64,000 bases of DNA from Haliclystus octoradiatus (Eukaryota; Cnidaria; Staurozoa; Stauromedusae; Haliclystidae). Shown piece by piece: positions 1-13,700 of this stretch (position 1 is its first letter; every line of letters starts with the position of its first letter). A program made the translations under genes and the position numbers. The stretch covers positions 30,960,107 to 31,024,106 of the forward strand of contig OU744448.1 in the NCBI GenBank assembly GCA_916610825.1, in the 5' to 3' direction. The notes under the pieces were generated by a model, which was given only the letters and a program-made list of their open reading frames with translations, had not been told where the DNA came from and did no database searches.

Positions 1-236
1 GTTGCAATTTTATTTTTTGCATTTATCATTTAGCCACAAACCGGGTAACCTTGTAGGCTAGTAGCTTTTTTCAGTGGGGTGGTTGGTAGTAGGTTTAGTG
101 TTTTTTAGGGCTAACTTGTGTGCATTTTAGTAGCAGAATGCCCTCCCTGATGCCAACCAATAATGCTCCTGCCAGGGATTAGGCTCAAGAACCTGCGGGC
201 TGAGGTCCAACGCCCTAATAACTGCACTGCGGCCCC
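1..236 (-). repeat. tRNA-derived SINE, family B
   Basis: On the minus strand the sequence starts with a tRNA-like head: a GGGCGTTGGACC A-box region, then GCAGGTTCTTGAGCC and CCTGGCAGG. It ends with a tail that includes CCCGGTTTGTGG. The same family recurs at about 5508-5625, 10248-10404, 16871-16970 and 57486-57690. The head is diverged from a folding tRNA, so this is a SINE and not a tRNA gene. Confidence 0.6.
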
Positions 237-284
237 TATTGGTTTTGTTCAAAAACATGTTCGGTTACAGGCATATGTTGATTA

Positions 285-461
285 CAGTGAAACCTGTATA
301 TAAGGGCCAGCTACGAGAGGTAGATAAATTGACCATTATAGACAGGTGGCCTTTATATACAGGTTTGATTCAATAGAAAATATTATTTTAGACATTGCAA
401 GAGTGACCACTATAGACAGGTGGCCACTTTATAGAGGTGGCCGTTATAACAGTCTTGACTG
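285..461. mobile_element. Mariner-type MITE ('GGCCAC' family)
   Basis: A 177-bp imperfect palindrome with ends CAGTGAAACCTGTATATAA and TTATAACAGTCTTGACTG, flanked by TA on both sides. Internal inverted GGCCAC blocks repeat. Related copies lie near 18.5, 19.5, 20.0-20.8, 9.2-10.2 and 59.4-60.3 kb. The TA duplication points to a Tc1/mariner-type transposase supplied in trans. Confidence 0.65.
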
Positions 462-1414
462 TATGCAATTTTCCAAGGCAAATTAGCAGACAGATAAACA
501 GGGTAAACAGGAAACACACGCAGCAAACCAATCACATCAAATATATTATATACATGTCAGACATGAGTTTTGTTACCTGCAATTTACAGTAATACCACAA
601 AATCGAGTGAACAACATTGTCAATTTACCTGAGTCCTTACATATACATATTGAGCACTGTACATAAGCCAACGTTATTGAACAGTAGTCAGCTGTATAGA
701 CAATGGTATTTGCTCTGGACGATTCTGGTCATGATTTATTGAGCCAGAGACAACCAAAGGTGTGGCATAGTATAGCATCAAATCAATGGTTATAGATGGT
801 TTTGAGATGATCAAGACATTGCCCATGATTTAGATCATTGATAAATATTGGGTCAATGGTATGCTACTGTAATTTAGGGTCTCTGAGGATGTTGATGACA
901 GGGACTTGATCCAAAGGATTTATTGCTCCTTAACGCTTTGCAACGGCAAGCAGAAGTATCAACATTATTAGAGGGTAACGCTGCATCAAGTTATTTTAAT
1001 GAATCAACTTTCTGCAGCAGTGCAGAGAACTATGGATGGTACATATTTTAGCATATTGCGACCTTTAGCTATTTAGTCAAAGCAAGATTCGTTATGACAT
1101 AAATATCATAATAATGTTTTTATTCAGGTGTTATCAAGTGGATGGATAATTGAACCAATCTTAAAAAATGGAAAATTATGTTCTCTTGTTACATACATAT
1201 CTCAGGTATAGTATTCCTTTTTGAGATAGGAATCCCCTTTTCATATCAGCAATGCTTTGATCTTAATTTAGCAATACTAAAATGTAATTCTCACAAGGCA
1301 GAATCTTTCTGACCACTTAAGAAAATAAGGTAGTATTCTTAATTTGATTGGTCAGATAAGCTTGCAAGAGATTGAAATGAAGAATCCACACATGTATTGT
1401 CCGTGGTGACTGAA

Positions 1415-1528
1415 CCTCGCGAAAAACAGTTCAGGAAATCATGGACTGTTTGTGAAAATTGGTGCCATTTAACTTACATTAACTGTTTATGAACTCTTCA
1501 TGAACTCCTGAACTGTTTTTCACATGGG
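1415..1528. mobile_element. Palindromic GTTCATGAAC MITE copy
   Basis: Begins CCTCGCGAAAAACAGTTCAGG and ends CTGAACTGTTTTTCACATGGG. The two halves are inverted copies around a GCCATTTAAC centre. The ends are diverged and the 2-bp flanks do not match. Confidence 0.6.
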
Positions 1529-2441
1529 CAATTTACAAGATTATAATAAATTGTTGATTTTTGACAACGTTGTGAAGTGTCACTTGTGTTTTTTTTTATG
1601 GATTTCTTGTGTTCCCATTGCACCGCATTCTCAGCAATTTTCAGGTTTTAAGTTCATAATTATATTTCACTCTTGTAGATTAATTTTGGAGGAAGATTAC
1701 CATCTAGACTGATCAACCATATTGCAAAGAGACAACCATTAAGCATCGCATATTTACGAGACTACATTGAAGGCTTTTGATAGAACACACACATATTATA
1801 TCAATTAATCCATTGAAACTACTGGGAATTTTTCCTACATCAATTAATTTGGTTACAGTGGATTCAAAAATGCTTGAAAGTCCAGAAACAGTCTTTACAA
1901 ATGTACAGTTCTCGTTTATGAACGTTTCATATAGAGTTAACAAGTGTTTTTGTTCGTAATAATTCACAGAAATGGCTAGCATATTGTATTTGATTTTTTT
2001 TTAGTAGGTCAATTGTCCAAAAAACAATTTAAATTTGACCTTAAAACTAATTTTTATGATACAAAACATGAATGCTATGTTATCAAAACATAAAATGTCT
2101 ATATTATATCTACAAAACACAACATAGATTTCTAATATCACGTGATATAATCACAGATGTAATAATTGTTATACGTACACAAACATTTGATATCTTAATA
2201 TTCATAGTTTTCTGTTGCTTTTTTAGTGGTATGATATATTAATTTGATTGGAATTATGAAATAATGACAATTTGAATAAAACTAATAAACTTTTAATGTT
2301 AGATTACAAGATGTGTTATACTACATTACTTAAAGAAGATAAATGTTGCCGGGTGATTTTTCTATCACGGTAGCTTTAATAAAGCTTATTATATTCGACT
2401 CTTTGTTTTAGTCCCCAGCAAAACGTAGCTAATAAAGGACT

Positions 2442-2556
2442 CCCCTGCGAAAGACAGTTCAGGAGTTCATGGACAGTTCATGAACAGTTCATGAAAATTT
2501 GGGGCCATTTAACGTTCATTAACTGTTCATGAACTCCTGAACTATTTTCGCACAGG
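2442..2556. mobile_element. Palindromic GTTCATGAAC MITE copy
   Basis: CCCCTGCGAAAGACAGTTC at one end and the inverted form, with ATTTTCGCACAGG, at the other. The centre holds GGGGCCATTTAACGTTCAT. Confidence 0.7.
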
Positions 2557-3029
2557 TTAGTACTTTAGCTCAAAAGAATCATGAACGATTACTAAACTGT
2601 TTATAAATTGTCATATAATGTTTTTAAGAGGTTTGTGATGATTGATTTTTCTTTCCCAAGGTGTACACAGTTGTAACTCGTCACTGCACGCGGTGTATTT
2701 TGATAATAATTGGGTTAACCATATTGCAGTAAATGCCTATGCCTTTTCACCATTCATTGTAATACTGCAGTTGATTTTAATGCAGTTGTATGTAAGAAAA
2801 TATCAGAATTTGGTTTATGACAAATAAGTGACATGAATAGTTGCCAGGTTTTGATAATCCTATGAATGTTATCGTGTTGGAGTAATCCGCAATCCCAAAC
2901 TCAATAACAACCCATTTCCACTTCAAGACTTATTTGCATATGTGGTTGACGAGGAATCTTGTAATCAAAGGATCATCTCAGAATCATATGTTTATATTGT
3001 ATAACCACAAGAGATTCAGCAACATTCTC

Positions 3030-4727
3030 CTAACTGATGTTTGCTTGAAGTTCATGATATTCAATTCCTAATTCATGATGAAGAAATACAAGTTCTTGCG
3101 CATCCTGTTGAAAGAAAACAAAAAATCTTTGACAGTTAGAATAACTTTAACCCAGTGGCTTCGTTTTCCACACACACAAAATATGCGGCATAATAGATGG
3201 CTGTAGGTCACACTGTATACCAGCATGATACCAGAATACCAGTTGTCCTAAAGATCATGGTAAAATTAAATATCTGACGACTATTGGGCAATCGTAAATA
3301 TACCCTTGCAAAACATGTGCTGAGTTCATTAAAAACGTTTATCATAACTTGTTTTAAGTGCCTTCATTAGTTTGCCAAGTTTATAGGGTGAATAGCTTAG
3401 TAGTTTCGTAATAAGTAGAAATATGGATTTAAAAAATTTTACCTTCAATAAAGAGTTATGAAAATGTCCTCCTTTGTCATCAATTCTTGCAACAACGTTA
3501 CATTTCAGACTGACAGTATTATCTTCTAAAATCAGATGTCTGCATTTAGCAAGCCATTTCAAAGGAATCCAACTAGGCACAATATAATCGTCCAACGATA
3601 AACTCATATAAATAGATGGGAAATCCTGTGAATGAAATAATGAAATATAAGAGTGAAAAAGCTTCTGTATATTGAATCTGGAATATTACACATATCATTA
3701 ATGCAATGACATATAGGTTTCTTCTTGCAAAAGATAACCCTTGCAAAACATTTTATTACCAGTTGATGAACAATGTAACTAACACAATGGAAATTATAAC
3801 ATTTATGAACTGTGTTTTACAGTTCATGCACAACAGATGGCTCAATTTTAAAAAACATCCATGCAAAACAGGCCAATTGTCATTCGACGTTCATGAACTG
3901 TTTATAAGATGTTCATGAAAAGTTAATACGGATGTTTAGATGCAGAACCGATATCAGTTCAAGCACATTTTTCTTGGAGCCATTGTCATTGACCGCTCTG
4001 CTTATCTAACCGTTATGACGGAAAGATGAAATGGATAATTGAATTTTTGTTTGCATTCAATTACATTAAAATCATTTTAACATTATACGTTTTAATATCG
4101 ACTTGTTAATCATCAACTAAAACAGTTACTGGTCTCAGGCTTGACAGATATCGGCATATACTGACCTCGACAAAGTTTGGTCATTATCCACCGGCATCAA
4201 CCTTGCATTTGATCAATGATTGTTAATTATTGACATGATTTTTTTTTTAAATTGTTGTTTCGTATGAGGTTTTGTGAAGACATTTTACAGCTAAGATATT
4301 TGCTGGTATTTAAAACCTACTGTACCTTTGTGCATGTCAAGTTTATGTATGGGCAATATGCTTTTATAGCTTCGTAGATGATCCTATCATTTCTGAAAGA
4401 AAGAGAACGCTGCGTTAGTCTGTACACCATAGTTGTTACTTGTTATTCAACTATAAAACAAATGTGATATTTGATTTTAAAAAAACACAATAAAAAACAG
4501 GCTATTCAACCAACTGTTTAGAAGATGTTCATGGACAATTCATGAACAGTTCAGGAGATTCATGAACAGTTCATGACGTTTATGAACTAAACAAATGTTT
4601 TTGCAGGACAGACTGTACCTTGGATCACCAAATTCAAGTAAATCTAATCCAGTAAGTGGCACGTCATTATCCAACATAGAAGATAGAATGTCAATAAAAG
4701 GAACCTACATTAAACAAAACAAATATG

Positions 4728-4780
<53 letters not shown>

Positions 4781-7700
4781 TTATTCAGAACTTGAATAAG
4801 CTAAAAGCTTTTTTTCACAAGACTGATCAACACAACTAAATTTGCACAACGTTTCGACTGATTGACTTCAGCCATTCTCAAGTGAATGTTTTTTATTATT
4901 AATTAAGATATATATATATACATAAAAATGTTTGCCCCTTGAGGGTAAAGTTACATCATGAAAAATATTTACAATTATATGAGATCTATATCAGTGACAA
5001 CAGTAACTATGGTAACTAGCCTATAGATATGAAATGCATGCAGTTATTTGAAAACTTTGGCCCGGATGGAATCGCCCTGAACGTTTAATGTTGGTTTCAG
5101 TTCTTGAATTGCAAGCATTTCATTCACGAGACAATCGAATTTATTTTTGCACTTTTTTATTATTCTAAAATGTTTTTCAAATTGATCAGTAGATATTGCG
5201 TGCTCTTGACGGACTTGTGTACCAAGGTTACTTTTGTTATGTTCATCTATGCGTTCATATAAGTGCCGGCATGTATAGCCAACATAGTCTGCTTCGCACA
5301 GACCACATTTAAAATGATATATGACGCACGCTTCTCTTCACGGGTACGCAAGTCATCGTTGAGCTTCTTACTTTTAAAAATAGCATTAAACTTTACACTT
5401 ATTTTACAATTATTATTGTTATTTTGTACCAAAATTATCACCAAGAAGATTCTGATAAATATGATCAAGTCCATCTTATTACAATTGAAAACTTAATCTT
5501 GGACATCAAATAACAATTTTTTTTTTGGATTCATCATTTATCCACAAACCGGGTAAGCTTTCAGCTTTTTTTCACCGGGGCAGTTGGTTAATTTGTTAGC
5601 ATGTTGAAGCTTGTGTGTAAAAACACTCATTTTTACCTTTCTCCAGGGTTTTCATTAGAAAGCCCTTTGAAATTTCCTGGACTTTATGAACAGTTCATGA
5701 ACATTTGGGGTCATTTAACGTTCATGAATTGTTCATAAATAATTGTATATTCTAACATTAAAAACTCAATCCACCTTTAAAATTGCAGCCCTTGTTAGCC
5801 AAGGTTGTCGGTTACATAATGCTGCAACTGCTAGTCCTCCAGCACTGATTCCTTTAAGAGCAGTCAACTTGGGTTTCGAAAAATCCATTGAATGAAGAAG
5901 ATTTAAAGTAGCTTCCAGGTCCTGAGAATGAGGATTGATAAAAAAATAGAAATAGTTCAGCAAACAGTAAAAACATACAGGATAAGATGTAGAATAGCAT
6001 AGTAAACATTTTGTTTGTCATTTGTTGCATCAGACACTTTTTGTCTATGTGTTTGATTGATAGCAAAGAGGATCAAGAGATATATTTTACTGTAACAGTT
6101 GGCATAGGCACATCCTTGCTTCATTTCCATGAGCAAAACAGTTCAGGAGTTCATGAACAGCTCATGAACGTTAAATGGCCTCAAGTTTTCATGAGCTGTT
6201 TATGAACTCTTGATTCGTTTTACGCAGGAGATGAGATTTATAGTACGTAAAATCATGATTTACAGGAATGACTTGGAGCTGCTAAAAAATATAAATTCCC
6301 TGTTTTCTATTGGCTTCTAAAGATTAAATTAATAATGTGACATACACTTTTAATTTTTAAACTAACCTCAAATGTTTTTATTTTATTTTCCATAGTAGCA
6401 GCTTTCCACCATTTCCTACCAAGATCACTGCCTCCTCTAAATAGGAAAATAAATTGCAAGAGAGATATCATATTATTTGTTTCTAGTTCTGCCAAATTCA
6501 CTGTGTTCTGTCAGATCAAGCTAGTCTATAATACCTATAGATCTGAAAAAGGCAAACCTGTTTTTATTTTAGTCAGCATGCAAGGTACAATCAATTTTGG
6601 GGTCAATTTTCTGTCATAGCTACGCAATTTATCTGTTCTATTTCTACACAAAATTCATCATATGGCATTTGTATGATGCAGATGCTCAAATAAAGCTTGA
6701 AGCATAGACATTTGAGATCATGTCTGCCTTCTCTGTCATCTTAGCTAATCTCCTTCTTTAAAGCTAGAAATTACTGTGCATATTAATTAAGCCAGAATCT
6801 AGCGGAAAACATTTAATTCGGATAACCCATTCATTGAGTGATGTAATCCATTATTAGCGTATGAAAAATGAACAGTAATAAAACCATAAACGTGATTTTG
6901 AGTTTTACTGTGACAAGCTGTGACATAAAAGGGTGTCATTTTGTGCAAATCGACCAATCGAAACATAGAAAATTTATGAAAACTAAATGTTTTAATAAGT
7001 GATATACCTTGCATGACAAAATGCCACAATCCATCCATGTTTCAACAAAACAGAATTCAATTCAGTGAATTGTAAATCAGCAAGCGCACCATAACATCCT
7101 ATAACGTTTCAAAATTAGTAACAAATATTGTGCATTGTGAGTTTCCTTATATAAATTTGTCGGTGCAATAAGTTAATATAAAATATGGTAAAACAAGTAG
7201 GTTGACAGTTGCCAATAACTTTGCGCTGATATTGGATTTAAACATATCCTGCTGAACCCAGTCCAGGAGTTCATGAACTGTTCCTTAAGCTCATTAACCC
7301 TTACAAACATTTAGTGACTTGTCATTTTATGAACTATGCCATGTTTCAATGGTAGTTCATTCAGTTGCAAGGCGTCTCATGTTCTAAGGAACAATTCATA
7401 AACTTCATGAACAGTTCATGAACATTTTTTTGTGGGTTCATAAACAGGTAATGAACAGTCACGATGGTACATGAACACTTCATGAAACGGTACATGAAGT
7501 GGCTCATGAATGTAGAATTGCTTGAAAGTTCATGAACAGTTCATGAACCGGTTCATGAGCTGGTTCATGAATGCAGAATTGCCTGAAAGTTTATGAACTG
7601 TTCATCAGCTCATGGATTTTTCACAGGGGTGGTACCAGTGGTAATATACGGAACAATTAGATATTCACAAACTGTAGACAAATGACAAATGTGCTTGGAA

Positions 7701-10700
7701 ATGAAGTAAACCGTTCAATGTCATTATTGTCACATATTGTAACAACTCTTACCATAAACTACCATGAGCAGAGGTGCAGTGCTTAAATCCTTTATATTTG
7801 ATTGATGATAAACTGAAACAGGAATTACTGTACCATCCTTGAAAAGAAAATATTGGAATGTTACAACAAAAATGACTTGCATTGTCAGTGCACAGAAACA
7901 TTAGAAAATATACATGCCAATAGTTTCTTAGGCATTAAAAACAGTTCATGAACTCAGCACATGTTCTGCGAGGGTAATACCATAGCCAAATACCCAACAG
8001 ATGATATTAACATCTGGTATACAGTTTGACATGCAGTCATCCGCTGACAAGAGTTAGAACACTCTTTCATGTGCTGTTTCGGCTCCCATTGGACAGATGC
8101 TAGTCACATGATTTATGAGCGCCATTTTCGTTCCTTCAAACCCAAAGTAGCTAAATTTGAACAAAGCGCAAGAAAATAACATTATGAATTTGAAAAACGT
8201 TTTGTTCAAAAGCAAAACCTTGTTATCAATGGAACAAAATGCTGATGTTCGAGCCGAAAATGTTGTGTGTCCGAACTCTTATAAGTAGACCCTGTCGAAA
8301 ACATTCCAGTGTGACCCTGTCGAAATTGTCAATCATTTTCATTGCATTAATAATTCGAATTTACACTGATTCAAAACTGTTTAACAAGTATTTGACCAGA
8401 AAACAGTTTACAAGCTTTCAGCGTCAGGTTGCTGATAAGTACTAATTTTAGATAGTTTTTAGCCGGTTTCAATTATCAGAAAATCAAATCTGATGCATAA
8501 CCTCTGCTGAGAACAGAATATAATATACCGCATTCATGTAATCTCCTGCGATAAACAGTTCAGGAGTAGATGAACAGTTCTTGATCAGTTCATGAACAAT
8601 GAATGGCCTCAATAAAGTGTTTTTCGCAGAGGATATGTTAGAAGCAGCAAATAAACGTTAATGTAAATTGAAAAATATTTGAATATGATATCTATTATTA
8701 GGCTGTACATAAGCGATATAATTAATTATACAAGTTTTATCCTGTATCTGCCTATCATGTCAATTCTATATTGTTATGGAAATATATCTTATCTTATCTA
8801 TTACTAATTTCTTCGTAAACTAGATGCATAACTAGAAGTGATCGATGATGATTTTATTATTGAAAAATTGAACTCAAAACATCATTAACATAATTATTTG
8901 ATTGACTAATTAGGATAAATGTGTAATCAAACAGAACATAATCAATTAATTTTCATCGAAAGTCCAACATTTAACAAGAACTTTATCTTGCAAAACTTGA
9001 AGGCAACTACTACACCTCACTAATGTTTAAAAGAGAATTCATGAATGATTAAAAAATATCATGAATATCAAGTTGCCTGTTTTCATGTTCACCCTAACAT
9101 AATATGGGGCCAAATACCATGAAATGTGGTTGGTTAGACAAGAATATTTATTACTGATACCTTGCTTGTTGCATACTTGATTTGATACACAAACTTTCCA
9201 ATTGAATAAGAACATATTTCATTATTTTCCTAAAATAGAAATACAGTTAAAACTCATCGTAAGCGACCACTCAAGGCACCCTCCAATTATCGTCGCTAAC
9301 AAGGAGTGGTCGCTGAATAAGAACAATAGAAATATAGAACAATAGGTGGAAACAATGGAAAATTAATCTCTGGCGACCGACTTTACAATTTGAAAATAGT
9401 TCATTTTAATAATTTGAAAATACAGTAGTTGATTTAATAAAAATATACATCAGTATGCAATGTTATTTCAATAATCTATAAATTTCATTTGTTCACTATT
9501 GTTCTCATAGTTTTCATCTGAATATATGATAATTTATGGAAGCGAATTGAATTACCAAATGGCGTTCAAATATATATATAAAAACTCAATAATCAAATGG
9601 TAAAACGAAGTACAATATTAGATTGTTTGAATAAAGTTGAAATATTATTTTTTTAATAAACTTCAATAAATAAAAGCCTCTTTTCCCTCTAATCTTTTCT
9701 TCTCAATATAGTTTGCAATTTAAAACATTAACAACACAACAAAGTATTCACCCCACAACATTTTTTGCGTGTTTAAATGGTCAACAAAAATCCCTCAATT
9801 AACATAACAAAGATAATCTCAAGTTACGCAAAATCAATCATATCTTGGGCTCCGTTGCTATGGTAATTAGTTGATCAAACGGACGTGATGAATTTTAAGT
9901 GCTTTATTTGTGAATTGAAATGTGAAAGAAAATCGTGCTGCCATGACAACAGAAGATAGCGCTTCTGTGAGCAGAATCCAAAACGTAAATTGAAGCAAAA
10001 ATACAACATTAGGCAGTTTCAGTATGTTTCAGTATAAGGCACAAATAATGTTTAGACAATTTGTCAATAATGGCTACATTAAAGTAGCGCTGTTAACTAT
10101 TCATTAACATATTTCTATTGTTTCATTTAACGGCGGCCCAATGCGTGGTCGCTTACAAAGAGTGTCCGCTTAATAGGACTGGTCGCTGTGACGAGTTTGA
10201 CTGAAGCAATTTGTTATCACCTAATAATAAATTTCTCCAATCTTTAATGTTAACATAAACTGGGTAAGCTAAGCTACGGCTCCTTTTCAACAGGGCGGCT
10301 AATTAGCTGGTTAGCGCCAACCAATAATACCTCAACAAGGAATGATCTCAAGACCTTGCGGGCTCAGGTGCTCAACGCCCTAGCCACTACACTAGATTAA
10401 AGGTGGGCCTATATTGATATTTGCTAAGCAGCACAATCCCTGTGAAAAACAGTTCAGGAGTTCATGAACAGTTCATGAATGTTAAATGGCCCCAGTTTTC
10501 ATGAACAGTTCATTAAAATTTGGGGCCATTTGACGTTCATGAGCAGTTCATCAATTGTTCATGAACTCCTGAACTGTTTTCCACAGGGAATGCTTCAAAT
10601 GGTAGTAGCTAGATATATTTTCTGGTTACCATCTAGTGTACTTACATAATTACCATTGATTAAGTCAACTCTAAAAGTTTGCAATGGAATAACTGGCGAT

Positions 10701-13700
10701 GAAATGGAGAGAGATAAAAAATCTTCCAATAGACTCTACAGGAATAAAAAGAAGACAATTGTTTCTGGAAAATATTTGATTCTGAATTGATTCCTGTCTG
10801 CAATTAAGCTATGGACATCTACGAATGGCTTGGTTTTACTGGGGATGTAAATAATTGAGACAGTATTGCCCTACCAAAGGTACGTACACAACCTCTGCGA
10901 AAACGCTTCAGGAGTTCATGAACTGTTCATGTTCCTGAAGTGTTCATGAACTCCTGAACTGTTTTTCGCAAGGGAAATCACTTTTCTCTTCTAGATGAGA
11001 GGCAAATAGATCAAACAATTTCAATTTCAAAATGTTTCATAACAGATAGACCTCTGTTGTCAAAGATGCAGCAAAATGCAACAGCTGTTTGCAAAGCAAT
11101 TCTCCTAGGACCATGACATTTATGGTACTCATTTGCTGTTTTAGATAAGTCAAGGCTGAGTTCAAAGTCAAGGCGGAACTACAGTCAATTAGATATCATA
11201 AGCCTGGTTGCTTTGTTATCTAAGCTATAATCCCTTATTATTAGGAATGTGATTCAACAATATACGTAATGGTCAGTTTTGAATCCTATTTGAAAAATTT
11301 CTTTAAATACAGAAACAGACCTCGCGTTTTGATCTTAAACTATACATATACGCATATGCATCTTTAGCCTAGGTTGGAATCTCATAATTCTACCTTGTTG
11401 GGTAATGGAATTAATGCGAATGGTTCATTGTGTAACTGAAAGAGAAAAAATATAATTAGATGTTGATATGTATACACACAAAAAGACAGATAACATTGGA
11501 AATTACAATAAGATTGAATTCAATACTCTAATGGTATAATCATGTCACAGCCCCTGCGAAAAACAGTTCAGGAGTTCATGAACAGTTCATGAACGTTAAA
11601 TGGCTCCAATTTTCCTGAACTGTTCATGAACTGTTCACGAACAGTTCATGAACCCTCACAGGCAGTTCATGAACAGTTCATGAACAGTTCATAAATAGTT
11701 CATGAAAATCTGGGGCCATTTAACGTTCATGAACTGTTCGTGAACTCCTGAACTGTTTTCCCAGGGGAGCATCTGAACAAATCGTTTAGAATGAAAGTTA
11801 TTAGAAAAAATGTATAAATATTTTACAACGAAAAATTTGATTTGAAAAAATTGATGGACGAATAATTGAAAGCTGTTGTGATCTACCCCTATGAAAAACA
11901 GTTTGGGAGTTCAGAGTAGTTCATGAACTCCTGAACTGTTATCACAAGGGTAACTGCGCTCACTTGTCGAAATCAGTAATTAGACATTATAATATCACAT
12001 AGCTTTAAATCTCTGCTCTCAGGGTCCGACAAAAGGTTCAGTCTTCTGCAATCCTAGAGGAGTTTCACCATTTTCTTCAGATTTTGTTGTTAGAGTTTGA
12101 CCAATAAATCTTTCACAATATCACCTTTCTTTGAATTAGCCTTCCAGAATCTAGGATTTCAGGATTCCTACTTTTGTCGGACCCTGTCTGTTCTTGAAGA
12201 TTAGATAGCGTCATTTTTCCAGACGCATAATTCTCAAAAATTCTCGAGTCAACCCATAATTTGCATGATTGTAACTCACCTCTATATGCTGTATGACTTC
12301 TGACTGTGCATTTATAACAGTGACTGTTGGATGCAAATTAACACTCCCATAAGCAACAACTGAAGATTTCATAACTTCAAAATCATGCATGAATAATTTC
12401 TCCTGCATAACAAAAACAGTATAGAGGACAATTAACAATTATCGAACGAGATTGAGCACGACACTGAGAATTATCAGGCCGAGGCGCGTGTTATCCGCCG
12501 AAGCCGAGGCTTGATAATTCTCAGTGTCATGCAAAATCGAGTTTGATAATTGTTTTATTATTAATCCATACCTTGATTAATCCCATGAAATATTCAAGAA
12601 CAACTGCGTTTTGAGAAATATTACGAATTCATCGCAATAAGTTTGTTTAAATATGTCTTTATAATTTGGAGACTTTAACGCTATCAACTTGATTAGATGA
12701 AGACTTCTTTGCCTTTCGTTGTCCTCTTTCTAATTATTCGCATCTTTTTTATAATAAACTTTACAATTCTGGCTTCTGTATTGTAGTAAATCTTTATTTT
12801 GAAAAGTCAAAAATTTGTAAAAAAGAGATTTTCTATCGCGTCAGTCTTGAAACCTTGGAGATGCTATTGTCTCGACCTAATTGTCTCGAGCTCTACCCTA
12901 TTGTCTCAGATTATTACATCACGTTCGAAGACACTAGGCATTGTCGATGTTAGCCTGCGTCCAGACTTAAATGTTTCTCAAGGAAAGTGTAAAGTCTGCA
13001 TAGCCGACCAAACAAAGCTGTTTTGCTGACACTGTACTAGACTGGTGCCGCCTTATAAAAACCTTAATTTCCGGTCTCAGTTGTGTGAGTGGAAATCACA
13101 TTTACATGTTAAACATTAAAAAACACTCAAGCTTGGGAATAAATTGTTGAAATCAGACAAGGTCTATGACACTCATTCGAGACAAAAATTGAGTAGAAAT
13201 TGTGTTGCTTGTATAGTATAAATTTGTCTAACCAAAGGAGGAATTGATCACTTGTGTCCCAATGTTATAAAATACTAATGTTCTAATTCCTATATTTGTA
13301 AATTTTTTGTTGACTTTATAAAGTGACATTCCTTTAATATACTCGTTCACCAAACGTTCGAAGTTCTCCGTACGTTTGAATAGGATTGATACAAATTCAT
13401 ATGAAAATAAAACATTAGTTGTCAATAGCTTCTTTGAATTTTTCTTCACTGAACTAAACCTGTTACTGGATTTTAAAATATATTTAACTCACTCACAAAT
13501 ACGTTGCACATTTTAATAAAATGAGATTGTCTTCCAAATCCAAAAGTCTTCCTAAATGTGGCCCCACTTTTGTTTATCACATGACTGATACCCACAATCT
13601 GATTGGCTGACATCGAATTAAAACCACGTGAGCAAAGCTAACCAATAGGATTGAGTCACTGCATTTGCAAGTCTAGTGCAGTGTCAGCAAAACGGCTTTG

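Larger units (their letters stand above)
462..3029. other. Downstream flank of the PREPL-like gene
   Basis: AT-rich sequence with no ORF I can support as a gene. It holds two copies of the palindromic GTTCATGAAC element (1415-1528 and 2442-2556) and otherwise nothing recognisable. Confidence 0.5.

Noticed and set aside
4595-4795. Short frame with a run of 17 histidines
   Set aside because: It lies opposite a PREPL exon and then reads through an ATC microsatellite. No homologue is recognised.
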